Source: JAJXWB01 sp046349085
Lineage (GTDB): Bacteria; Pseudomonadota; Alphaproteobacteria; Rhizobiales; Beijerinckiaceae
Assembly (NCBI GenBank): GCA_046349085.1
Contig: JAXMDA010000006.1
Span: 186,001 to 250,000 of the forward strand
Length of the DNA: 64,000 bases
Reading direction: 5' to 3'
Shown: positions 51,005-60,126 of the stretch, piece by piece
Position numbering within the stretch: position 1 is the first letter of the stretch
Layout of the letters: the number at the start of each line of letters is the position of its first letter
Made by a program: the position numbers and the translations under genes
Notes under the pieces: model-generated
What the model was told of the DNA's origin: nothing
Seen by the model: the letters and a program-made list of their open reading frames with translations, nothing else
The model's database searches: none

Positions 51005-51423
51005 CCTTCGTCTCCCCGCCGCTCGACGCCTTCGCCGACGCCGCGAAGAAGAAATACGCCGCCACGCGCAATCTCGGCGAATTGATGTGGACGCAATATC
51101 CCGGACACTTCAATCAGGCGCTGTCCAAGGCGATCGTGACGCCGGCGACCGTCGGCAGCCGCTTCTTCGACTACCGCATCTCGTCGTATGAGCCGGGCGC
51201 GCATGTGGAGAGCCACGTTCATGCCGTGCAGGAGCAGATCTATCACGTGCTGTCGGGCGAAGGCGTCTTGATCCTCGACGGCGAACGCCGTCTCGTGCGC
51301 GCCAGCGACGTCACCTACATTCCGCCGGGCGTGACGCACGAATTCCACTGCACCGGAAACGATCCGCTGCTGTTCCTCGTCATCACCAGCCCGCCGAACG
51401 ACGAAGAGCCGCAGCCGCGCTGA
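51001..51423 (+). CDS. Cupin-domain protein
   Basis: A 140-residue single-domain cupin. The metal-binding motifs are visible as PGAHVESHVHAVQEQIYHVLSGEG and PPGVTHEFHCTGNDPLLFL. Small cupins of catabolic operons often act as isomerases, epimerases or decarboxylation helpers, or bind a pathway sugar. It overlaps the preceding stop (ATGA) and is 8 bases before the second extended SDR. No closer function can be given. Confidence 0.85.
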   Translation: MTFVSPPLDAFADAAKKKYAATRNLGELMWTQYPGHFNQALSKAIVTPATVGSRFFDYRISSYEPGAHVESHVHAVQEQIYHVLSGEGVLILDGERRLVRASDVTYIPPGVTHEFHCTGNDPLLFLVITSPPNDEEPQPR

Positions 51424-51431
51424 GCTAAACA

Positions 51432-52388
51432 ATGCCCAAGAAAATCCTCGTCACCGGCGGCTGCGGCTGGCTGGGTTCGGCAATCGTCCGCGCCTTGCTC
51501 GCGCGCGGCGATAGCGTGGCCGCGACCGATCTCTCCGTGTCCCAGCCGCTCGCGGCGCTTGCGGCGCGCGAACCACGCCTCGCCGTGGAAGCCGCCGATC
51601 TCGGCGAATGGAGCCAGGTCGTCGACATGTTCCGGAGGCATGCTCCAGACGCTGTCATTCATACGGCGGCGATCGTCGGCGTCGCGCCGGCGGCGGGCAT
51701 TCCGCTGAAGACGCTGCGCGTGAACGTCGAGGGTTCGATCAATCTTTTCGAGGCCATGCGGCTCAATGGCGTCCGCCGCGTCGTGCATATCAGCACCGAA
51801 GAGACGTATGGCGATTTCCTGTCGCCCGTCATCGACGAGGAGCATCCGCAGAAGCCCACCAGCGTCTACGGCCTCACGAAGCTCGCAACCGAGCATTATG
51901 GCCGCGTCTACACGCGTGACCACGGGCTGGAATGCGTCAATGTCCGCACATGCTGGGTCTATGGGCCGCATCTGCCGCGGTTGCGCATGCCGCGCACCTT
52001 CGTCGAAGCCGCGTTGCGCGGCGAGCCTTTCCATCAGCCCGATGGCGGCGACTTCGCCGTCGACCAGGTCTATATCGACGATACCGTGCAGGGCGTCCTG
52101 CTCGCGCTGAACAAGGAACGCCACCGCTACGAGGCCTACAATATCGCGACTGGCGTGGCGCCGACCCTTCGCGATACGGCAAACGCCGTGAACCGCGCGA
52201 TCCCGGGCGCGCGCGTCACCGTCGGCGACAGCGGTCCATACAAGCACGGCGGAACGGTGCTGAGCGCCATCAAGGGCGCGCTCGACATTTCCCGCGCACG
52301 CGAAGAACTCGGATACGAGCCGCGCTTCGATCTGCAAAAGGGCATCGAGGCCACGATCGCCGCCACGCGCGCCGGACCGCCGCACTAA
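51432..52388 (+). CDS. NAD-dependent epimerase/dehydratase (extended SDR)
   Basis: A 318-residue extended SDR. The cofactor loop is VTGGCGWLGSAIVRALL, and the active site is HISTEETYGDF...TSVYGLTKLATEHYG with Y-x3-K (YGLTK). This is closer to the UDP-glucose 4-epimerase/galacturonate dehydrogenase type than the earlier SDR in the operon. A sugar- or polyol-oxidising role is likely. It lies 15 bases before the classical SDR. Confidence 0.83.
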   Translation: MPKKILVTGGCGWLGSAIVRALLARGDSVAATDLSVSQPLAALAAREPRLAVEAADLGEWSQVVDMFRRHAPDAVIHTAAIVGVAPAAGIPLKTLRVNVEGSINLFEAMRLNGVRRVVHISTEETYGDFLSPVIDEEHPQKPTSVYGLTKLATEHYGRVYTRDHGLECVNVRTCWVYGPHLPRLRMPRTFVEAALRGEPFHQPDGGDFAVDQVYIDDTVQGVLLALNKERHRYEAYNIATGVAPTLRDTANAVNRAIPGARVTVGDSGPYKHGGTVLSAIKGALDISRAREELGYEPRFDLQKGIEATIAATRAGPPH

Positions 52389-52403
52389 GTCAGGGACAAA
52401 TCC

Positions 52404-53108
52404 ATGAGCACACCATCCGTTCTCATTTTCGGCGGTTCGCGCGGCATCGGTGCGGCCTGTGTCGAGGCCTTCATGAAGGCCGGCTGGCAGGTCGGCTGCA
52501 CGTTCGCCACGCAGAAGGCGCCGCGTCCCGACGTGCGCGGCTGGCAGGTCGACATCCGCGATCCGGCGGCCGTCGCGCGCGTGTTCGACGAGGCGGCCGC
52601 CGCCTTCGGCGGCGCGCCGCGCGCGGTCGTGGCGAACGCCGGCGTCAACGTGCCCGGCAAGCCGGTCGGCGACTTCAGCCCGGACGATTTCCGTCTCCTG
52701 ATGGATGTGAATCTGTTCGGCGCCTACAACGTGCTCGCCGAAGCCGCGCGGCGCACGCCGGAGGGCGGCGCGATCATCGGTGTCACAACCTCGCTCGTGC
52801 GGCATGTTGTGCCGGGCACGGGCCCCTATTCGGCCAGCAAGGCCGCCGTCGAGAGCCTTCTGCGCGCCATGTCGAAGGAACTCGCTCACCGTCGCATTCG
52901 CGTCAACGGCGTGGCGCCGGGGCCGGTCGACACCGACCTGTTCAACGCCGGCAAGACCGAGGAGGTCAAACAGCGCATGGCGGCGTTCAGTCCGCTCAAC
53001 CGCATCGGACGTCCCGAAGAGGTCGCCAATGTCGTGCGCTTCCTCGCCTCCGACGAGGCGTCCTGGATCACGGGCCAGATCGTGCAGCCCAACGGCGGAA
53101 TGATATGA
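52404..53108 (+). CDS. Classical short-chain dehydrogenase/reductase
   Basis: A 234-residue SDR of the FabG type. It has IFGGSRGIGAACVEAF instead of the common TGxxxGIG opening, VANAGVNVPGKPV, and the catalytic Tyr and Lys in PYSASKAAVES. It reduces or oxidises a hydroxyl/ketone, probably with NAD(P). Its stop overlaps the start of the FAD protein (ATGA). It is part of the import operon; substrate unknown. Confidence 0.86.
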   Translation: MSTPSVLIFGGSRGIGAACVEAFMKAGWQVGCTFATQKAPRPDVRGWQVDIRDPAAVARVFDEAAAAFGGAPRAVVANAGVNVPGKPVGDFSPDDFRLLMDVNLFGAYNVLAEAARRTPEGGAIIGVTTSLVRHVVPGTGPYSASKAAVESLLRAMSKELAHRRIRVNGVAPGPVDTDLFNAGKTEEVKQRMAAFSPLNRIGRPEEVANVVRFLASDEASWITGQIVQPNGGMI

Positions 53109-54805
53109 CCGAAGGCGCCGCCGCCCTGCAGGACGAGTATGACGCAATCGTCGTTGGCGCGGGCGCCGGCGGCCTGACGGCTGCATGTACGGCAGCCATG
53201 AAGGGCTGCTCCGTCTTGTTGGCCGAACAGGCGGAGGTCGTCGGCGGGACGACTGCAATTTCCGGCGGCATGGTGTGGCTCCCGGCCAACCACAAGATGG
53301 CGGCGGCGCAACGGCCGGACAGCCTCGACGCCGCCCGCGCCTATCTGCAGGCCGCCGCGCCGGGCGCCGACCGGGTTCGGCTCGAGGCCTTTCTCGCCCA
53401 TGGCGACGAAGCCTTGCGCGACCTCGAGGCGCACACGTCGCTGCGGCTGCAGCCGGTGCTGACCTATCCCGACTATTACCCGCAGCTTCCGGGCGCCACA
53501 GCCGGAGGCCGCGTGCTGGAGCCCGTGCCTTTCGATGCGCGCGCGCTCGGCAAGGCCTTTGCGCTGGTGCGCCCGCCGCTGCCGGAATTCATGCTGTTCG
53601 GCGGCATGATGATCAGCCGCGCCGATATTCCCCACCTGCGGCGCGCCACGAAATCCTTGCGCTCCGCCGCGCGCGCGGCGCAGCTCGTTCTGCAATACGC
53701 CTGGCAGCGGCTCGGGGCTCCTCGCGGCGCCTCGCTCTATCTCGGAAATGCTCTGGTCGCGCGCCTGCTGAAGTCGGCGCTCGATCTGGGCGTCAGGATC
53801 GAAACCGGCGCCGCCGTCGAGGCGCTCGGCAGGGGCGAGCGCGGCGCTTTCGTGGTCGAACTGGCCACAAGGAGCGGGCGACGCCGACTGATTGCGCGAC
53901 GCGGCGTCGTTCTGGCGACGGGCGGTCTCTCGCACGATCCGGAGCTGCGCCGGCGCTTCGTTCCCGGCGCGGCCGGCGATCTGACAGCGACCGTGAAGCC
54001 GGGCGCGGCGCCGCGCGGCGCCCGGCTCGCGGCAATGGCCGGCGCAGCGCTTTCCGCCCGGACGGAGGAAGGCGCCTTCTGGGCGCCGGTTTCCACATTC
54101 AAACGCGCGGACGGGACTGCCGCGCTGTTTCCCCACACGGTGACCGATCGCGCGAAACCCGGGCTGATCGCGGTCGACGCGAATGGACGCAGGTTCGTCA
54201 ACGAGGCCGTCTCGTATCACGAGTTCGTGCGCGCGCAGCTTCGCAACGCCAACAGCGCCATCCCCGCCTGGCTGATCTGCGATCGCAGCTTTCTCTGGAA
54301 GTACGGCCTCGGCAAGGTGAAGCCCTTCGCAATGTCGGTCGAAGCCGATGTCGCGTCCGGCTATCTCAAGCGGGCAACGACGATTGCGGCTCTGGCGGAC
54401 GAGATCGGCGCGCCTGCGGAGGCTCTTTCCGGCACTGTCGCCGAGTTCAACCGGCGCGCGGCGACAGGCGAGGATCCATCGTTCGGTCGCGGGGGCGACA
54501 TCTATCAACGTTCCCTGGGCGATGCAGACCACAAGCCCAACCCGTGCGTCGCGGAGATAAGCGGCGCGCCCTTTTACGCCGTCGCGGTCATGCCTGCCGA
54601 CCTCGGCATGTCCGCGGGCCTCAGGACGGATGCGGAAGCGCGCGTGCTGGACGGCGATGGCGCGCCCATTGCGGGCCTCTATGCCTGCGGAAACGACATG
54701 GCGTCCATCATGGAAGGCGCCTATCCGGGCCCGGGCATCACGCTCGGACCGGCGCTGGTGTTCGGCTGGCTTGCCGGCCGGCGGCTGGCGGCGGATGCGG
54801 CATGA
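53105..54805 (+). CDS. FAD-dependent dehydrogenase, 3-ketosteroid-delta-1-dehydrogenase/fumarate-reductase family
   Basis: A 566-residue flavoprotein. The FAD fold starts IVVGAGAGGLTAACTAA, followed by EQAEVVGGTTAISGG, which is the family's second FAD contact. The end GNDMASIMEGAYPGPGITLGPALVFGW is characteristic of 3-ketosteroid-delta-1-dehydrogenase-like and related 1,2-desaturating enzymes. It likely introduces or reduces a C=C next to a carbonyl. It is translationally coupled to the SDR upstream. The substrate is not necessarily a steroid; no other steroid genes are present. Confidence 0.85.
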   Translation: MTEGAAALQDEYDAIVVGAGAGGLTAACTAAMKGCSVLLAEQAEVVGGTTAISGGMVWLPANHKMAAAQRPDSLDAARAYLQAAAPGADRVRLEAFLAHGDEALRDLEAHTSLRLQPVLTYPDYYPQLPGATAGGRVLEPVPFDARALGKAFALVRPPLPEFMLFGGMMISRADIPHLRRATKSLRSAARAAQLVLQYAWQRLGAPRGASLYLGNALVARLLKSALDLGVRIETGAAVEALGRGERGAFVVELATRSGRRRLIARRGVVLATGGLSHDPELRRRFVPGAAGDLTATVKPGAAPRGARLAAMAGAALSARTEEGAFWAPVSTFKRADGTAALFPHTVTDRAKPGLIAVDANGRRFVNEAVSYHEFVRAQLRNANSAIPAWLICDRSFLWKYGLGKVKPFAMSVEADVASGYLKRATTIAALADEIGAPAEALSGTVAEFNRRAATGEDPSFGRGGDIYQRSLGDADHKPNPCVAEISGAPFYAVAVMPADLGMSAGLRTDAEARVLDGDGAPIAGLYACGNDMASIMEGAYPGPGITLGPALVFGWLAGRRLAADAA

Positions 54806-54818
54806 AGAGAGCAATCGC

Positions 54819-56261
54819 GTGAGCGCAGCGCAACCAGACGTTCTCGTCATCGGCGGCGGCAATGCGGCGCTCTGTGCCGCGTTGATGGCCCGCGAGGCCG
54901 GCGCATCCGTGTTGATGCTGGAGTCGGCGCCGCAGGAATGGCGCGGCGGCAATTCGATGCACGTGCGCAATCTTCGCTGCATGCATGACGAGCCGCAGGA
55001 TGTGCTGGTCGACGCCTACCCGGAAGAAGAGTTCTGGCAGGACCTTCTGAAGGTCACCGGCGGATTGACGGACGAGAAGCTCGCAAGGCTCGCGATACGC
55101 CATTCGTCGCGTTGCCGCGCATGGATGGTCAAGCATGGCGTGCGCTTCCAGCCGCCGTTGTCGGGCGCGCTGCATGTCGCGCGCACCAACGCCTTCTTCA
55201 TGGGCGGCGGCAAGGCGCTGGTGAACGCCTATTATCGCAGCGCCCAAAGCCTCGGGGTGCGCGTTCGCTACGGCACGCCCGTCAAGAGCCTCGATCTTGA
55301 CAATGGCCGCTTCGTCGCGGCGATCACCGAAGCAGGCGAACGCATCGAGGCCAGGACCTGCGTGCTCGCCTGCGGCGGATTCGAATCCAATCTCGAATGG
55401 CAGCGCGAAGCCTGGGGCCAGAACGAGCGCGGCGAATGGACAGCGGAAAATTTCCTGATCCGCGGCACGCGCTACAACCAGGGCGTGCTTCTGAAATTCA
55501 TGATCGACGCCGGCGCCGACACGATCGGCGATCCGACGCAGGCGCATTGCGTCGCCATCGACGCGCGCGCGCCGCTCTACGACGGCGGCATCTGCACGCG
55601 TATCGACTGCGTGTCGCTCGGCGTCGTCGTCAACGCGCAAGCCCGCCGGTTCTACGACGAGGGCGAGGATTTCTGGCCCAAGCGTTACGCCATCTGGGGC
55701 CGGCTGGTCGCACAGCAGCCGGGGCAGACGGCCTGGTCCATCATTGACCGCAAGGCGATCGGCCGCTTCATGCCGCCGGTCTTCGAAGGCGCATACGCCG
55801 ACACGCTCGAAGACCTCGCCGCGAAGATCGGCGTCGATGCGTCGACCTTTGTCCAGACGATGAAGACCTACAACGCCGCGTGCGTGCCGGGAACATTCGA
55901 TCACACAGCGCTCGACGACTGTCGCACCGAAGGAATCGCGCCGCCCAAGACCCACTGGGCGCTGCCGATCGATGCGCCGCCCTTCGTCGCCTATCCGCTG
56001 AAGCCCGGCATCACCTTTACCTATCTCGGGATGAAGACGGACGAGACGACGGCCGTGCGCTTCAATCGCGCGGCGAGCCCGAACCTCTTCGCGGCTGGCG
56101 AGATGATGGCCGGCAACGTGCTGGGCAAGGGCTACACCGCCGGCATCGGAATGAGCATCGGCACGGCGTTCGGACGCATTGCGGGCGTGCGCGCCGCGGA
56201 AGCCGCAGGCCGGCGCCACGCAACATTCGAGGAGGAGTTCGCCCATGCCGCCGGCGGCTGA
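54819..56261 (+). CDS. FAD dehydrogenase, tricarballylate dehydrogenase (TcuA)-like
   Basis: A 480-residue flavoprotein of the TcuA type: VIGGGNAALCAALMAREAGASVLMLE opens the FAD fold, with RGGNSMHVRNLR following and GEMMAGNVLGKGYTAGIGMSIGTAFGRIAG near the end. TcuA oxidises tricarballylate to cis-aconitate. The GTG at 54819 has a GAGAG site before it; an alternative ATG at 54795 overlaps the preceding stop. With the TcuB-like gene downstream it forms a desaturating dehydrogenase feeding the quinone pool. In this operon the substrate may be another carboxylate. Confidence 0.85.
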   Translation: MSAAQPDVLVIGGGNAALCAALMAREAGASVLMLESAPQEWRGGNSMHVRNLRCMHDEPQDVLVDAYPEEEFWQDLLKVTGGLTDEKLARLAIRHSSRCRAWMVKHGVRFQPPLSGALHVARTNAFFMGGGKALVNAYYRSAQSLGVRVRYGTPVKSLDLDNGRFVAAITEAGERIEARTCVLACGGFESNLEWQREAWGQNERGEWTAENFLIRGTRYNQGVLLKFMIDAGADTIGDPTQAHCVAIDARAPLYDGGICTRIDCVSLGVVVNAQARRFYDEGEDFWPKRYAIWGRLVAQQPGQTAWSIIDRKAIGRFMPPVFEGAYADTLEDLAAKIGVDASTFVQTMKTYNAACVPGTFDHTALDDCRTEGIAPPKTHWALPIDAPPFVAYPLKPGITFTYLGMKTDETTAVRFNRAASPNLFAAGEMMAGNVLGKGYTAGIGMSIGTAFGRIAGVRAAEAAGRRHATFEEEFAHAAGG

Positions 56262-57405
56262 CCGCGTGGAGGCGAGCACGCCTGCCGAACGCGAGATCGC
56301 GCGCATCCTGCAGATCTGCAACGCCTGTCGTTATTGCGAAGGCTTCTGCGCCGTCTTTCCGGCCATGACCCGGCGTCTCGAGTTCGGCAAGGCGGACGTC
56401 CATTACCTCGCAAACCTCTGCCACAATTGCGGCGCCTGCCTGCACGCTTGCCAATATGCTCCGCCGCACGAATTCGCGGTGAACGTCCCCAAGGCGATGG
56501 CGAAGGCGCGCGTGGAGACCTACAGCGAGTTTGCGTGGCCGCGCGCCTTCGGGCGCCTCTACGCCCACGCCGGGCTGACCGTCTCCCTCTCGCTGGCTGG
56601 CGGCCTGGCGTTGTTCCTCCTGCTGGCGTCAATCCTCAGCGGCGGGTTCTTCCGGAAAATCGAAGGCGGGAATTTCTACGCGATCTTTCCGCATAATCTG
56701 CTCGTCGCGCTGTTTGGCCCCGCATTTCTCTACGCCATCGTCGCGCTCTGCGCAGGGGCCGTGCGCTTCTGGCGGAATGTCTCTCCCGCGCGCGACGCGC
56801 GCGACGCCGCGCTCGTCGCACAGGCGCGCGCGCCCGCGGCTCTCGAGGCGGCCGGAAACGTCGCGACGCTCAGATATCTCGATGGCGGCCACGGGCTCGG
56901 GTGCAACGAAGAGGATGACCGCTTCACGCTGGCGCGACGGCGGTTCCACCATATCGCCTTCTATGGCTTCATGCTCTGCTTCGCCTCGACCAGCGTGGCG
57001 ACGCTCTACCATTACGTTCTGGGCTTGCCGGCGCCGTACGGGTGGACGAGCGCGCCCGTGATGCTCGGCGCTCTCGGCGGCGCCGGGCTGATTGTGGGAC
57101 CTGCGGGCCTCCTGTGGTTGAACCTCAGGCGCGACCCGCAGCATGGCGACGGCGATCAACGCACGATGGACCGCGGCTTCATCGCGCTCCTGCTTCTCGT
57201 CAGCGCGACCGGCTTCGCCGTTCTGTTCCTGCGAGAGACCGAGCTCTTGCCCCTGACGCTCGCCCTGCATCTGGGAGCGGTGATGGCCCTGTTCGTGACG
57301 CTGCCCTACGGCAAGTTCGCGCATGGGGCTTATCGATCCGCCGCTCTGCTCAAATATGCGATCGAGAAAAGGCTGCCGAACCGGTTATCGGTCGGCGGCG
57401 ACTAG
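56245..57405 (+). CDS. TcuB-like membrane Fe-S/cytochrome protein
   Basis: A 386-residue protein with two 4Fe-4S motifs in the N-terminal 90 residues (CNACRYCEGFC and CHNCGACLHAC), then six hydrophobic segments with His residues that could bind heme (FHHIAFYGF, YHYVLG, LHLGAVMAL). In Salmonella TcuB re-oxidises the flavin of TcuA and passes electrons to the quinone pool; CobZ is a fused version. Start overlaps the TcuA-like stop by 17 bases. It closes the plus-strand operon and converges on the DUF1254 gene. Confidence 0.87.
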   Translation: MPPAADRVEASTPAEREIARILQICNACRYCEGFCAVFPAMTRRLEFGKADVHYLANLCHNCGACLHACQYAPPHEFAVNVPKAMAKARVETYSEFAWPRAFGRLYAHAGLTVSLSLAGGLALFLLLASILSGGFFRKIEGGNFYAIFPHNLLVALFGPAFLYAIVALCAGAVRFWRNVSPARDARDAALVAQARAPAALEAAGNVATLRYLDGGHGLGCNEEDDRFTLARRRFHHIAFYGFMLCFASTSVATLYHYVLGLPAPYGWTSAPVMLGALGGAGLIVGPAGLLWLNLRRDPQHGDGDQRTMDRGFIALLLLVSATGFAVLFLRETELLPLTLALHLGAVMALFVTLPYGKFAHGAYRSAALLKYAIEKRLPNRLSVGGD

Positions 57406-57422
57406 CTGTGGGCTTTCGTTCG

Positions 57423-57498
57423 GTCGTTCATCCGGTCCTCCCGGGGCCGCTGAAGCTTCGACTGCCTCAGCTTCCCCGTTCGGGACCGGATGGACGAC
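57423..57498. terminator. Long inverted repeat between convergent genes
   Basis: Sixteen-base arms (57423-57438 and 57483-57498) pair with one mismatch, with further partial pairing inside the 44-base loop. It lies between the TcuB-like gene and the converging DUF1254 gene, and most likely ends both transcripts. No T run follows. Confidence 0.55.
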
Positions 57499-57562
57499 CT
57501 GATGAAAGCTCGTATCTAAGCGGCCAGGACGCCAATCTTGTCCCTGAGCGCCTCGGGCCCCG

Positions 57563-58990
57563 TCAGACCTTCTTCACTTCCGGAATCTTCCAGGATCCGT
57601 CGATGATCGTCGGCGCCTTCGGATTCGGCCAGTAATTGCGCATCATCAGAATGAACTTGCCGGCCGGCGCCGGCAGCCAGTTCGATTCCTTGTCGGCGCC
57701 CGGCGAGTCCTTCTGGATGTAAAGGTCGATGGACCCGTCCGGATTGGCCTTCAGGTTCTGGCGAGCGCTGATCGAGTAGCGGTTGATCGGATTGGCGACG
57801 AAGAAATAATTCTCGTCGTACATGGTGATCGACCAGAAGCCCTTCACCGGCGGAAGCTGACCCTTCGGGAAGCGCATCACGTACTTGTTCGCGCCGTCGT
57901 ACTTGCGGGCGAGCAGGCCGCCGCCGGACTTCAGCGAGGTCGGGTAGACCGCGTCCTCGGGCCGGTTGGCGCCGAGGCCGATGGCGGTCACCAGCGCGCG
58001 CTGGATGTAGTCCGTCCCGTAGACGCCGGCCTTGGTGGTGAAGCGCCAGCCGTTGATGTTCTTCATCTCCGGGCCGGTCACGAAATGCAGCATGATGCGG
58101 TCGAAGGTAATCTTCGGCACGCGGTTCAGGATCGCCGGATCGGCGACGCTCGGGTCGAAATCCTTGCCCGGGACGATGCCGACCTGCGCGAGTTTCGGCA
58201 GGATGGCCGAGTCCGCGGCCGCCGGCGGGTTGGCTTTCATCAGTTCGGCCAGCAGCTTGAAATATTCGACGCCGGTCATGTCGTTGACCTGATCGCGCAC
58301 CGGCTTCTTCATGTCGATGGCGGGATTGACGACTCCGGGCGGCGGCGTCCAGTCCTTGCCCCAGGCGCTCAGCGGCGTGATCTTGCAGGCGTCCTGCAGC
58401 GCATGCACGGCTGCGTAATCCTCAGGCGTGCCCGTGCAATAGATGCGGCCGAGAAGCCAGACCATCGAAGTGGGCGACTTGTACTCGACGACGCCGCTCG
58501 GCAGCGCGCCCTTCCAGCCGGGGCCGGTGATCGCATAGGTCTGCGCGCCTGTCCCCGTTGTGCGGGAGCCGGGAACCTGGAACACATTGGTCCAGCCGCT
58601 GAGCATCGGGAACAGGAAATAGCGGCCCTTCATGTCGGGGATGCTGAGGATCCATGGCTCCTTGCCGACATCGAGGAAGGTCGTCGTATAGAGCGTATCG
58701 GCGTTCGGCGCCGTGACGTCGCGGAAGCTGGCGTCCGGATACGCCCGCAGGCGAATGAACTGTCCCATCGGGCCTCGCGTGCCCTCCACCGAGGCGACGT
58801 TGGTGATGACACGACGCGTCATCTCCATCGTGACGAGCGGATAGCCGTAGATGTAGGCGTCCGATGCCGCGAGGAATTCGTCCTTCGCTCCCACCAGCCC
58901 GTCGATCAGGCCTTCCGCCTGGGAAGGCGAAGCGGCGGCGGCGCCGGCAAATCCCAGCGCGGCGGTTACTTCGCGTCGAGTCGCGCGCAT
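57563..58990 (-). CDS. DUF1254/DUF1214 protein with Tat-type signal
   Basis: A 475-residue exported protein. It starts at 58990 with an AGGAG site 6 bases before; the open frame continues further but without one. The N-terminus MRATRREVTAALGFAGAAAA has a twin-arginine and a hydrophobic stretch, suggesting Tat export. The DUF1254 region (about 40-190, with DAYIYGYPLVTMEMTRR and NADTLYTTTFLDV) and the C-terminal DUF1214 region (about 330-450, with GFWSITMYDENYFF) are clear. The function is unknown; the two domains usually occur together, often near catabolic genes. Tat export could mean it folds, maybe with a cofactor, before leaving the cytoplasm. Confidence 0.85.
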   Translation of the reverse strand: MRATRREVTAALGFAGAAAASPSQAEGLIDGLVGAKDEFLAASDAYIYGYPLVTMEMTRRVITNVASVEGTRGPMGQFIRLRAYPDASFRDVTAPNADTLYTTTFLDVGKEPWILSIPDMKGRYFLFPMLSGWTNVFQVPGSRTTGTGAQTYAITGPGWKGALPSGVVEYKSPTSMVWLLGRIYCTGTPEDYAAVHALQDACKITPLSAWGKDWTPPPGVVNPAIDMKKPVRDQVNDMTGVEYFKLLAELMKANPPAAADSAILPKLAQVGIVPGKDFDPSVADPAILNRVPKITFDRIMLHFVTGPEMKNINGWRFTTKAGVYGTDYIQRALVTAIGLGANRPEDAVYPTSLKSGGGLLARKYDGANKYVMRFPKGQLPPVKGFWSITMYDENYFFVANPINRYSISARQNLKANPDGSIDLYIQKDSPGADKESNWLPAPAGKFILMMRNYWPNPKAPTIIDGSWKIPEVKKV

Positions 58991-59353
58991 TTCGTTCTCC
59001 TGAGATCGAAAGTGATCCGCGAGCATGATAGCCGGCGGGGACAACGACGACTTGGCTTCGGCTACCGCAAGATTGGCAATAAGAGACAAAAATCCGGGCA
59101 AGCCGTGCGCCAGGGCGCGCCGGGCGGATGGCGCGCGCCGGCGATTTTGTCGGATTTCAAGCGGTTAGATGAGGATTGCCGGATTTCTCTCCTGGGCCGA
59201 CGCCTTGGTCGCCCACGTCGCCGTTCATTTCGGGCGAATCTCGTCGAACCGGAACGCCGCGCCATTTGTCACGGAGGCCGCAAAAGGCCATTTTTCCGGT
59301 TGGCGAACGCCTTCGCGACAAGACGGCGGCGGCCCGGGAGAGAGGAAACGTCG
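58991..59353. other. Divergent intergenic region, no gene seen
   Basis: This 363-base gap lies between the leftward DUF1254 gene and the rightward SDR-transketolase operon. It should hold both promoters. I see a GC-rich self-complementary stretch around 59111-59140 flanked by AAATCCG (59090) and CGGATTT (59151), but no convincing -35/-10 pair, operator or small gene. Confidence 0.45.
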
Positions 59354-60103
59354 ATGCTGCTGTCCGGCAAGGTTTGTGTCGTCACGGGTGCCGCTTCCGC
59401 GCGCGGGCTCGGCATGGCGACGGCGAAGCTCTTTGCCGCCCACGGCGCGAGGGTCGCCATCCTCGATCTCGATCCCGAGGGGTCGAAGCGCGCGGCCGCC
59501 TCGATCGGCCCGGATCATCTCGGCCTTGCCTGCGACGTGACCGACAAGGCGGCCTGCAATGCCGCGATCGCCGCGACGCTTGCGAAATTCGGCGGCCTCG
59601 ACGTGCTCGTGAACAATGCCGGCGTGACGCAGCCGATCAAGACGCTCGACATCACGCCGGCCGATTACGAGGCGGTGACGGATGTCAGCCTGCGCGGCGC
59701 GCTTTACATGAGCCAGGCGGCGCTGCCGGCGATGGTGAAACAGGGCGCGGGCTCCATTGTCTGCATTTCCTCGGTCTCGGCGCAGCGCGGCGGCGGCATC
59801 TTCGGCGGCCCGCACTACAGCGCGGCCAAGGGCGGCGTGCTGAGCCTCGCCCGCGCCATGGCGCGCGAATTCGGACCATCGGGCGTGCGCGTCAACAACG
59901 TGGCGCCCGGCCTGATCCAGACCGACATCACGGCGGGCAAGCTGACCGACGAGATGAAGACGGAAATCCTCAAGGGCATTCCGCTGAACCGCCTCGGCGA
60001 TGCGACGGACGTGGCGAAGGTCTGCCTGTTCCTGGCGTCGGACCTTTCATCCTACGTCACCGGCGCGACGCTCGACGTCAACGGCGGCATGCTCATCCAC
60101 TGA
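59354..60103 (+). CDS. Classical short-chain dehydrogenase/reductase
   Basis: A 249-residue SDR of the FabG/sugar-alcohol dehydrogenase type. Visible are VTGAASARGLGMATAKL (an unusual insertion in the glycine motif), NNAGVTQPIKTLD, and catalytic Y and K in HYSAAKGGVLSL. It probably oxidises a sugar, polyol or hydroxy-acid with NAD(P). It starts the operon that contains the split transketolase, 23 bases away, suggesting it prepares a ketose substrate for that enzyme. Confidence 0.86.
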   Translation: MLLSGKVCVVTGAASARGLGMATAKLFAAHGARVAILDLDPEGSKRAAASIGPDHLGLACDVTDKAACNAAIAATLAKFGGLDVLVNNAGVTQPIKTLDITPADYEAVTDVSLRGALYMSQAALPAMVKQGAGSIVCISSVSAQRGGGIFGGPHYSAAKGGVLSLARAMAREFGPSGVRVNNVAPGLIQTDITAGKLTDEMKTEILKGIPLNRLGDATDVAKVCLFLASDLSSYVTGATLDVNGGMLIH

Positions 60104-60126
60104 CATCACGCGAGAGACGAAACGCC

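Noticed and set aside
53105..54805. Steroid degradation gene (kstD)
   Set aside because: The family ends match KstD, but no Kst, Hsa or other steroid gene is present, so a steroid substrate is not supported.
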